Origin: Rhodopirellula sp.
GTDB lineage: Bacteria > Planctomycetota > Planctomycetia > Pirellulales > Pirellulaceae
Length of the DNA: 23,950 bases
Direction of reading: 5' to 3'
NCBI GenBank assembly: GCA_003513555.1
Contig: DOPG01000463.1
Location: 1-23,950 of the forward strand
This document shows positions 13,711 to 20,827 of the stretch, piece by piece (position 1 is the stretch's first letter; each line of letters starts with the position of its first letter). The notes beneath the pieces are model-generated. The model saw nothing but the letters and a program-made list of their open reading frames with translations. It made no database searches and was not told the origin of the DNA. The position numbers and the translations under genes are program-made.

Positions 13711-16167
13711 CTATTCCCATCGCGTTGGCACTCGACGGATGTCCCGCGGTCGAGTCGGCTCTGGCTGATCTGAAGAAATAGTGGCTTCCGGGTTCGAACC
13801 AATGGTAAATGACAACCATCGGCCCAATGAACTTGCCATCAAGGCGGGCAACAGGAACACAACACCCAACAGCGCGCTGGCCAACAAGCCAAACATGAAC
13901 AGCGAGAACCGACTGGTAGGCACAAAATCGCTAAACCAGTAGGCCATCAAGGAGAGCCCACAAACCAGAGTGGTCTGAAGCATGGCCCAACCACACTGAC
14001 TGAGTGCACCATAAGCGGCACGAATCTGACCAAGCCCACGTGCACGGCGCGACCCAAATCTGATGAGAAGATGAACCGTGTCATCCACCGCGATTCCCAG
14101 GGCGACACTGGCCGACATGACCGATCCGATATCCAACGGAATTGCCAACAAGCCCATGAAACCAAACAACGCAACCGTGGGAAACAGATTTGGAGCCATC
14201 GCGATCAGACCACCCAACACACTGCGCAGCATCAACACCATGACGATTGCAATCACACCAAAGGCTGCCACGAAACTACGAAAAAGATCTCTTAACAATA
14301 TTTCCTGGGACTTCTGGACAATCACGACGCCACCGGTAAGTGAGGCTTTAACTGTTAGGTTGCTGTCAGCCACCACCAAAGCGATCGCGTTGCGAACGTC
14401 ATCGAGCGCCCCCCTGGAATCCTCTCCTGCCTGTTGTGGAATGCGAATGCTGAGTCGCCAAATTTCCTTACCACCATCACGTGCAATGAATCCAAGTTGC
14501 CCGAGTGACGACTCCGGATCTCTGATCAGCTTTCGAACCACACTGCGTTGTGCTGTCGCTGCCAAGGTACGTTTTCCGGAGATGGCAGGCAGGAAGGTCA
14601 TCGCCGACAAGACACCATCGACATCGTCGATTTTCAATAATGTTGAATGAGCCATGGCAACCACGGACAAGCGTTTCAGCGGATCATCATCCTCAGAAAT
14701 ATTGGGGAATGTCAGCAGCAATTCTCCCGGCACAGTAGGTGCCACATGCTTCTCGAACCATTCATATTGAGTTCGAATATCACTATCTGGCAAAAACATT
14801 CTGGGCACGTTCACCGTGCTTTCGAGGCGAGTCAAACCCAGTGACAAAATGATCGACACGACCAGAAAACCAAAGATGATGGGCCACGGACGGGCAAGCC
14901 GTCGACGCATCCATCGCTTGAACCAAGCAGCCAATCCTGCACGTGGCCTGACCTGATCCGCATTCTTTTTTCGACGAGACTTGGTGAGCACCATGGCGCC
15001 CGGCAACAGCAAAAAAAGCAACACAAGTGTCACGACCACGCCCAGTGAGGCAACACCGCCAAAGATCCGAACTGGTTCCAGTCGGACCAACATCAAAGAA
15101 CTCAGCCCCACAACGGTGGTTCCTGTTGCCAAGCAACAGGGTGGAACCCCTGCTTTCATCGCAAGTTGGGCTGCCTCAGCACGTGACAGATCAGGAAAAT
15201 CAGAAGCGACATCCAGATAGTAGTTACTCAGATGGATCCCCGCGGACACCGTCAAGACAAAGATCAGCGGAGGCAAAACAATCAAAACAGCATTCATTGG
15301 AACACCGGTGTAATAGACCATCGCAAGCACAAGTCCTTCACCGATTACCGCAATCGCCACGATCGAACCCGTTAATGAAATCGAACGCAAACAAATCAAA
15401 CACAACACAGCTGCGACCACGGCAGAGGGAGGCGTGAAGACTCGCATCGAGCGCACACTTTCCGTGTCAACTGTTCCACCCTCAAACGGTCCGCCCACGA
15501 CAGACACCTGACTTGCGTCCCGATCAATCACCTCACCGATAATTTCTCGAATACCGGGGATCAAGAGACGTCTTTGCTCAATACCCGGAATGGAAAAAGA
15601 TGCAGCGAGACAAGTCTGGCTAGCATCCTGACCTATGAGCGACCCCTGCAATCGACGAACAGCAGCATCGCGAGATAGACTTACAGGCGAAGAAGTTAAA
15701 AGATCAAGAGTTTCCGTTCCGGTACGCAACCACTTCAGCGGGTACTTCAATCCAGTCAGCTCACGCAAATCGGCAATCCTGCCAACAACGTTCGAGATAA
15801 CTTCCGGACTGACCTGATCATTCAATCCTTCAGCAATCAGCTCGCTCAAAGCAACGTCACCAGCACCTTGGCTGGGTTCGACCAACGGACTCAGGGCAGT
15901 CGCTACCATCGTAAGTGAAACAGAGTCCAGATCCGATCCCTCCCAAGCGATCATGATCAGATCGGCCGCAGAGAAGTTCTTTACAAAGTCATCGAACTCG
16001 TCCTTTTCTGGAACGGTATTCGGGATCCAGTCCGAAGGTCGATTAAAAAGGGATTCGATCGCAGCACGCGAATGAACGATGGCAGGCACCGCGAGCAGCG
16101 CCAAAAGGACGACACCGAACTTAAACCGTCGAAGATATTTCTGCCGCAGCAAATCCTCGTGGTTCAT
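13711..16167 (-). CDS. MMPL/RND-superfamily membrane transporter
   Basis: The 818-residue protein has the duplicated RND layout: one N-terminal transmembrane helix (about 17-34), a periplasmic domain to about 240, a helix bundle at about 247-395, a basic cytoplasmic linker, a helix near 428-445, a second periplasmic domain to about 625 and a final bundle at about 628-785. The proton-relay motif GIAVDDTVHLL at 691-701 is intact in the second half; the matching site in the first half reads TVSAGIHLSNYY and has no Asp. Single-chain proteins of this size belong with MMPL/HpnN-type lipid or hydrophobic compound exporters; the substrate is unknown. An in-frame TTG lies two codons upstream, but ATG at 16167 with GAGGA six bases before it is preferred. 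No membrane-fusion or outer-membrane partner gene is nearby. Confidence 0.87.
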   Translation of the reverse strand: MNHEDLLRQKYLRRFKFGVVLLALLAVPAIVHSRAAIESLFNRPSDWIPNTVPEKDEFDDFVKNFSAADLIMIAWEGSDLDSVSLTMVATALSPLVEPSQGAGDVALSELIAEGLNDQVSPEVISNVVGRIADLRELTGLKYPLKWLRTGTETLDLLTSSPVSLSRDAAVRRLQGSLIGQDASQTCLAASFSIPGIEQRRLLIPGIREIIGEVIDRDASQVSVVGGPFEGGTVDTESVRSMRVFTPPSAVVAAVLCLICLRSISLTGSIVAIAVIGEGLVLAMVYYTGVPMNAVLIVLPPLIFVLTVSAGIHLSNYYLDVASDFPDLSRAEAAQLAMKAGVPPCCLATGTTVVGLSSLMLVRLEPVRIFGGVASLGVVVTLVLLFLLLPGAMVLTKSRRKKNADQVRPRAGLAAWFKRWMRRRLARPWPIIFGFLVVSIILSLGLTRLESTVNVPRMFLPDSDIRTQYEWFEKHVAPTVPGELLLTFPNISEDDDPLKRLSVVAMAHSTLLKIDDVDGVLSAMTFLPAISGKRTLAATAQRSVVRKLIRDPESSLGQLGFIARDGGKEIWRLSIRIPQQAGEDSRGALDDVRNAIALVVADSNLTVKASLTGGVVIVQKSQEILLRDLFRSFVAAFGVIAIVMVLMLRSVLGGLIAMAPNLFPTVALFGFMGLLAIPLDIGSVMSASVALGIAVDDTVHLLIRFGSRRARGLGQIRAAYGALSQCGWAMLQTTLVCGLSLMAYWFSDFVPTSRFSLFMFGLLASALLGVVFLLPALMASSLGRWLSFTIGSNPEATISSDQPEPTRPRDIRRVPTRWE

Positions 16168-16639
16168 TGTCAATCCTCACACAAATTTGGTCGAAGCCAA
16201 TGGAGTCGCCAAGATCCTGCAAACGAAATCGACACAGCTAGATCGTCACAGGACAGCATTCACTGTCTTGCCTGATTCAGCCATGTTGGCGAAACCTGCC
16301 TGTTTTTGCCAGTGGGTAAAAATCAAGACCTGCCCCTACAAAACTCGCATTCCTCCTGAACTAGCTTTCCCAGCCTAGCACCACTGCGAAATAGCAAGCC
16401 AGCAATTAGACTTGAGGCAGGGAACTCTCCGTGTAAGTACACTCAGATTGAGGCTAAAACTGTACGGGTTCGGGCGGTATCGAAGCAAGAATCGCCAAGG
16501 TCCCCTCATCTCAGCGATGTTCGATTTGCGCCTGCTGTAGTTTCAGCGAGTCACGACGGTCAGATGCAAATCCACCTGCCCCGGTCGGTTACGTCGAACT
16601 GACTCATTTACCTCGTATCATTTTTTCAAACGTCTCACC
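16168..16639. other. Divergent intergenic region (transporter / glycosylation cluster)
   Basis: About 470 bases separate the minus-strand transporter from the glycosyltransferase cluster. No plausible gene lies here. A TATCAT box at about 16616 sits close to the GT2 start but lacks a recognisable -35 partner, so I do not call a promoter. Confidence 0.45.
16174..16178 (-). promoter_or_regulatory. Shine-Dalgarno site of the MMPL transporter
   Basis: On the minus strand GAGGA lies six bases before the ATG at 16167. It favours this ATG over the in-frame TTG two codons upstream, which would sit directly against the site. Confidence 0.6.
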
Positions 16640-17455
16640 ATGAACACGACTCAAGCATCGAAGGCACCACTCTCGCTGCTCAGCGTTGTCATTCCAGCGA
16701 TGGATGAGGCAGAGTGCATTGCATCGACTGTTGAGCATTTGCACCTAACCTTAAAACTGAAATCAATCCCACATCAGATTGTTGTCGTCGATGATCACAG
16801 CAGTGACTCCACTTGGCAGATACTTCAAGAGATGGCCGTTTCGAATGATTCGCTGAATCCGGTCAAGAACAATTCGGAGAGTGGTTTCGGCCGCGCGGTT
16901 TGCTGCGGAATCGATGCTGCAAGAGGTGATGCGATTGTCATCATGATGGCTGATGAATCTGACGACTCCAATGATGTAGTGCACTACTGGGAACTACTCA
17001 ATGAAGGATGGGACTGTGTGTTTGGCAGTCGCTTCATGAAAGGAGGCGGTGTCATCGATTACCCTTGGCTAAAACTGAGACTTAATCGACTTGTCAATCA
17101 TCTGATTCGCCTGCTCTTCAGAATCAGGCTCAATGACACGACCAACGCTTTCAAAGCGTATCGCACGTCAACAGTGCAAGGCTGCCAACCATTGATTTCA
17201 CCCCACTTCAACTTGACTGTCGAACTCCCGCTCAAAGCAATTGTTCGTGGCTACAGCTGGAAAGTTATTCCCATCACTTGGAAAAATCGTCGAACAGGAG
17301 TCGCTAAACTCAAAATGCGAGAAATGGGAAGCCGCTATTTTTTCATCATTGCATATGTCTGGCTCGAAAAATACTTCAGCCGTGGCGATTATCTTGCAGC
17401 AGACCAAGCCAACAACGAAGTCGCTTCTTGTCACCCTGAGGAAATCAATCATTGA
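16640..17455 (+). CDS. GT2 polyprenyl-phosphate sugar synthase, dolichol-phosphate-mannose-synthase-like
   Basis: The 271-residue GT-A-fold enzyme is expected to transfer a sugar from a nucleotide donor to polyprenyl phosphate on the cytoplasmic face. Motifs in order: SVVIPAMDEAE (15-25), VVVDDHSSDST (48-58), SGFGRAVCCGIDAARGD (81-97), the metal-site region MMADESDD (102-109, replacing the more usual DADLQ), FGSRFMKGGG (128-137), NDTTNAFKAYR (165-175) and PITWKNRRTGVAKLKM (211-226). The last three are characteristic of the DPM1 branch. There is no C-terminal transmembrane domain, as in the short bacterial and DPM1-like forms. Its stop overlaps the TTG start of the next gene (TTGA), a GT-C enzyme that would use the lipid-linked sugar. 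Mannose is the likeliest sugar, but glucose or another cannot be excluded. Confidence 0.88.
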   Translation: MNTTQASKAPLSLLSVVIPAMDEAECIASTVEHLHLTLKLKSIPHQIVVVDDHSSDSTWQILQEMAVSNDSLNPVKNNSESGFGRAVCCGIDAARGDAIVIMMADESDDSNDVVHYWELLNEGWDCVFGSRFMKGGGVIDYPWLKLRLNRLVNHLIRLLFRIRLNDTTNAFKAYRTSTVQGCQPLISPHFNLTVELPLKAIVRGYSWKVIPITWKNRRTGVAKLKMREMGSRYFFIIAYVWLEKYFSRGDYLAADQANNEVASCHPEEINH

Positions 17456-19020
17456 GCAAGAAGGCGAAACAGAAAACATCACCGGTAACGAATGATGTAA
17501 ACCAGTCACCAAAATCAGACAATCAACATCGCATTCGATGGCGACTCGCTTGCCTATTGCCCGCGCTCGTTGTTCTCGCAGCAAGCTTCTTGTTTCCAGC
17601 CAATCGTATTCATGAAGACGAAATCTACTGGATCGGCTCCAGCTATTACTACCAACTTGCCGTTGTTGAGGGTGATGCATCCAACCCGGATTGGCAATTA
17701 CTACCGGCTCGCGAAAATCCTGTGCTTGGCAAGTATGTAATTGGACTTGCGTTACAACTTGCTGGACACCCGATCACAACCCCTGACCTACTCGGTTCGT
17801 TTTATTTAATATTCGCAGACATTCCGGGTGCATGGGGAACTGGTGAAGCATTTGAAAAACGGCTTGCTGTAGCGACAAGGGTTACCCCCTCAATGCGAGA
17901 TCCGATACGCAGTGGTCAGGCACTACCGCTCCATGATTCCCAACTGGTCACAACTCGACGCACCAGCCTTGTCTTCGGCATGCTTGCAGCGATCGGGATC
18001 GCAGTGATTGGACAGCAGTGCAAATGGAAAGCAGGTGGGTTAATCGCAGGGGTTCTCTTCAGTTTACACCCGATCGTGATTGAATCATGTTCGTTGGCGA
18101 TGATCGACATTATCGCCATCACGTTCTCGATCTGGTTTATGGTTGGGACGGTACACATCCTTGGCTTAGCCACGAACCCGACAGTGGAATACGACCATGA
18201 ATTAGCGTCAAAGCATCCACATCCGGCAAGTGGAAAGCGACGGTCTCGGGACGATACAGACAGAGCCACCATGGTTAAGCGAACAAATTCTTTCATCAGC
18301 CAAAAATGGCTTCATCAAGCAAGCACGACCCTGCTCACCGGCATCATGCTGGCTTTTGCTTGTGGTTCAAAAATGAACTCGTTGGTAGTTGCCGCAACTG
18401 CTGCTTTATGCGGCATGTGGTACGTCGTAAAACTGGTGCAACAGCAAGTCAAAATCAACCGTTCATCTGACAGCCACAAAACGATAGAGGGCAGTCAATC
18501 CCAACCTACCTCAGCAAACGTTGCAACCCTAAGTAATCAGGTATCGATGTTATTAATCGTTGCGATCATCGCAGTGATTATGTTCATTGGCTCAAACCCC
18601 ACCCTTTACGGTGATCCCATCGACGGTGTGATGGCTCTTTCGTACGAGCACACACTCACAGCGGATATACAGGAAATCATGCTCGGGGGGCGGTTGAACA
18701 GTATCTCGGAGAGGCTACAAGCGTTAGCTGACTTAGTTTGCGGCGGTCCCATTGCGTTCACGATCCTTTGTCTGATTGTCGCATGGGCTGCTTATGATTG
18801 CACTCGAAGCCGATCAATGGGAATCGTCGTCTTGCTTTGGTGGTCCATCGGATTGCTTCTATTGATCATGTGGATGCCCTTCGCGTGGGAACGATATACT
18901 CTTCCCATCCTTCCACCGACCATGCTTATCTTGGGAGCGGTTACTGAACGTGCTGGCTGCTGGTTGTGGTCGAAACTTCGCTCAGCAAACCGTCAATGGG
19001 TAAGTATCAACGCATCGTAA
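17452..19020 (+). CDS. GT39/ArnT-like GT-C glycosyltransferase using a lipid-phosphate sugar donor
   Basis: A 522-residue polytopic membrane protein. Residues 1-28 are a polar, basic cytoplasmic tail, then come a first membrane helix (about 31-50) and HEDEIYWIGSSYYY (54-67), in which Asp56-Glu57 match the catalytic acidic pair in the first outer loop of PMT/ArnT-type GT-C enzymes. LPARENPVLGKYVIGLAL and several further helices follow the same plan, ending with WWSIGLLLLIMWMPFAWERYTLPILPP-type C-terminal helices. Two hydrophilic insertions (about 243-283, Arg/His/Lys-rich, and about 330-362) interrupt the helix array. The start is TTG, overlapping the previous stop by four bases, so the two proteins are probably translated together. 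It should transfer sugar from a polyprenyl phosphate to a protein or glycolipid on the outer face; the acceptor is unknown. Confidence 0.82.
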   Translation: MSKKAKQKTSPVTNDVNQSPKSDNQHRIRWRLACLLPALVVLAASFLFPANRIHEDEIYWIGSSYYYQLAVVEGDASNPDWQLLPARENPVLGKYVIGLALQLAGHPITTPDLLGSFYLIFADIPGAWGTGEAFEKRLAVATRVTPSMRDPIRSGQALPLHDSQLVTTRRTSLVFGMLAAIGIAVIGQQCKWKAGGLIAGVLFSLHPIVIESCSLAMIDIIAITFSIWFMVGTVHILGLATNPTVEYDHELASKHPHPASGKRRSRDDTDRATMVKRTNSFISQKWLHQASTTLLTGIMLAFACGSKMNSLVVAATAALCGMWYVVKLVQQQVKINRSSDSHKTIEGSQSQPTSANVATLSNQVSMLLIVAIIAVIMFIGSNPTLYGDPIDGVMALSYEHTLTADIQEIMLGGRLNSISERLQALADLVCGGPIAFTILCLIVAWAAYDCTRSRSMGIVVLLWWSIGLLLLIMWMPFAWERYTLPILPPTMLILGAVTERAGCWLWSKLRSANRQWVSINAS

Positions 19021-19101
19021 TTTAGAAGCCCAAGAGCTCGAAAGCACGCAGGGCCCAGTCATAAATTTGGCTTCAACCAACTCGTACCGGACCTGCCGGC
19101 C

Positions 19102-20406
19102 ATGATCATCCGTTTTCTCAACTTCCTTACTGCTGGCCGATTTTGGATTTGCAAAGTTTGGCTCCTTTCCCTGTTCGCTGCATTGTCGTTCAGTTGTGTG
19201 CCAGCAGTCTTCCTCGATGGTTTGGCATGGAATCAGGCGTACCCTCTGTTACCGCCGGCATATGAACTGAAAGCCGCTCAACCGTTGGCCGATACAGCAG
19301 AATTGACGATACCCGCTGATCCTGGTGCTCGAAGCCACGGGGCCAAACTTACACCACGAGTGCTCAGCGCCGGCTGCCTGTTTCTTGCAAAGCAGCTGAA
19401 CCTGCACCCCTATTTCCCGGCATCGCTCGGTGGCTGCCTGTTTCTGTTGTCGGGAATCATCGTGGGATATCGAATTACGGGTGATCGAAATATCGCCTTG
19501 GGAACATCACTCATTTTGGCAGGTTTGTATGTATCAAACGCCTGCTTCTCGATGAACTTCGAACCGAAACCGTTCGACGGTATTGCGATTGGTGTGGTTG
19601 CCTTGACCCTGATGTTGATTGATCGGCCAATCCTCTTTACCGGCTGCGCGTTTTTAGCTTGCTGGACAGATGAACGTGCCATCATGTCCTTGGTATTGAT
19701 TGGCATGACGGCATGGTTACTGGTGAACATGGACAGAAATACTCGCCAAAACCGTTGCTGGATGTTGATCGGGGCAATCCTGAGCTATGTCATTTCCCGA
19801 AAACTTCTGGAAGCCATTGCCAACTGGTCTCCAGCCGACTTCAGCATGCTTGGTGAAAACCTGCTGACGTCGACAACCTATTCCCAACTCGCTGGCTGGA
19901 GCTGCTTTGAAGGCGGTTGGATCCTGCTCGCGATGGCAATCTGGACAAGCTGGCAAAGGCGTTCACCCCTCGTCAGTTTGAGCATTTTGATTACCGTGCT
20001 GGGATGTGTTGGCTCCTGCCTGATCGTGTTGGACGTCTCCCGTGCCAGTTGTTTTGCCTTTCCATTGATTTTCGCAGCATTGGCATCACTCACGCCTGAA
20101 TTACAGAACCACGAATCCTCCACCCCCCCCAAATCTTCAGAGCAGCCCAGCGTTCGTAGCGAGACAGGTAAACGGCCCAGCAAAATCCGCAAGAAAGCGA
20201 AGCAGGAAGTGAAGCCTCAGAAACGCGCGCACGGAGACGATTTTGATGCCAATATCACTGCCAGCCCAACGAATGCCCTGTATGGACCTGTTTTTCTGGC
20301 AGCCTTGATCTCACTGGTTTCGACAAATTGGGAAATCATCATGGCAACCGACATCAGTCCGCTCCCAACGACGCTGATCTGGCTAATTCAATCGTTATCA
20401 ATTTGA
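19102..20406 (+). CDS. Orphan polytopic membrane protein in the glycosylation cluster
   Basis: I do not recognise a family. The 434-residue protein has about nine to ten hydrophobic segments, from residue 17 to the C-terminus, and an early outer loop (about 39-95) rich in Pro and Ala after the first helix, a layout reminiscent of GT-C proteins but without a clear DE or DxD pair. SMNFEPKPFDG (152-162) and CWTDERA (190-196) are polar motifs next to helices and are candidates for functional residues. Between the last two helices lies a 50-residue hydrophilic segment (331-380) with many Lys and Arg. It begins 81 bases after the GT-C gene on the same strand and is followed by a strong hairpin at 20442-20478. 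It may be a diverged GT-C enzyme, a flippase-like partner or an accessory subunit. Confidence 0.65.
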   Translation: MIIRFLNFLTAGRFWICKVWLLSLFAALSFSCVPAVFLDGLAWNQAYPLLPPAYELKAAQPLADTAELTIPADPGARSHGAKLTPRVLSAGCLFLAKQLNLHPYFPASLGGCLFLLSGIIVGYRITGDRNIALGTSLILAGLYVSNACFSMNFEPKPFDGIAIGVVALTLMLIDRPILFTGCAFLACWTDERAIMSLVLIGMTAWLLVNMDRNTRQNRCWMLIGAILSYVISRKLLEAIANWSPADFSMLGENLLTSTTYSQLAGWSCFEGGWILLAMAIWTSWQRRSPLVSLSILITVLGCVGSCLIVLDVSRASCFAFPLIFAALASLTPELQNHESSTPPKSSEQPSVRSETGKRPSKIRKKAKQEVKPQKRAHGDDFDANITASPTNALYGPVFLAALISLVSTNWEIIMATDISPLPTTLIWLIQSLSI

Positions 20407-20441
20407 CTGAGTTTGTACAAAATTGCACCAGTACCGCAACG

Positions 20442-20478
20442 ACTCGGCCCCGGCCGTGAAGTAGTCTCCGGGCCGAGT
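20442..20478. terminator. Strong hairpin downstream of the orphan membrane protein gene
   Basis: ACTCGGCCC at 20442-20450 pairs perfectly with GGGCCGAGT at 20470-20478, a 9-bp GC-rich stem with a 19-base loop, 35 bases after the stop codon. No T-run follows on the plus strand, so intrinsic termination is not certain; it could also block RNA decay, attenuate, or serve as a processing site between the membrane-protein genes and the lipoprotein gene. Confidence 0.45.
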
Positions 20479-20522
20479 TCTGCGCGGTAAAAGGTGTAAA
20501 AGAAGCACTGAAAATAATGGAC

Positions 20523-20537
20523 TGGTGGTTGCCACCA
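20523..20537. repeat. Second small hairpin in the lipoprotein leader
   Basis: TGGTGG at 20523-20528 and CCACCA at 20532-20537 form a 6-bp stem with a 3-base loop, 67 bases before the lipoprotein ATG. Together with the hairpin at 20442-20478 it makes the untranslated region unusually structured. Confidence 0.4.
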
Positions 20538-20604
20538 CCCGCTGACTCGATCAACATACGATCTTTGGTAAGTAATCCTAATTAAAATCCACTTGGAAGA
20601 AAAA

Positions 20605-20778
20605 ATGACTCGCACACTCCTGGCAATGATGTTCACCATGTCTCTGTTCTTCGTAACTGGTTGCTCATCAAGCACTGAAACAACTCTGATCGAAGCTCCC
20701 GCCGAGCCTCAGATTAGCCAGTCAGAAGAAGAAGACTATGATGCACAAATGGACGAAGAGGGCGAAGGCGACCAGTAG
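20605..20778 (+). CDS. Small, strongly acidic lipoprotein
   Basis: A 57-residue protein: a basic start (MTR), a hydrophobic core and a lipobox-like FVTGC ending at Cys20, so lipidation and signal peptidase II cleavage before the Cys are expected. The mature 38 residues contain 13 Asp/Glu and no Lys, Arg or His, with an EEEDYD and a DEEGEGD run. The ATG at 20605 is chosen over an in-frame TTG at 20593 because GGAAGA lies four bases before it and because the signal peptide then starts correctly. It lies between two membrane glycosylation genes, 49 bases before the GT-C/TPR gene. The function is unknown; cation binding or an adaptor role at the membrane is possible. No homologue is recognised. 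Confidence 0.72.
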   Translation: MTRTLLAMMFTMSLFFVTGCSSSTETTLIEAPAEPQISQSEEEDYDAQMDEEGEGDQ

Positions 20779-20827
20779 TCAACACCCGTAACGGTCACCA
20801 TCCCACGCTGTCAAATTGTGTGTCGCA

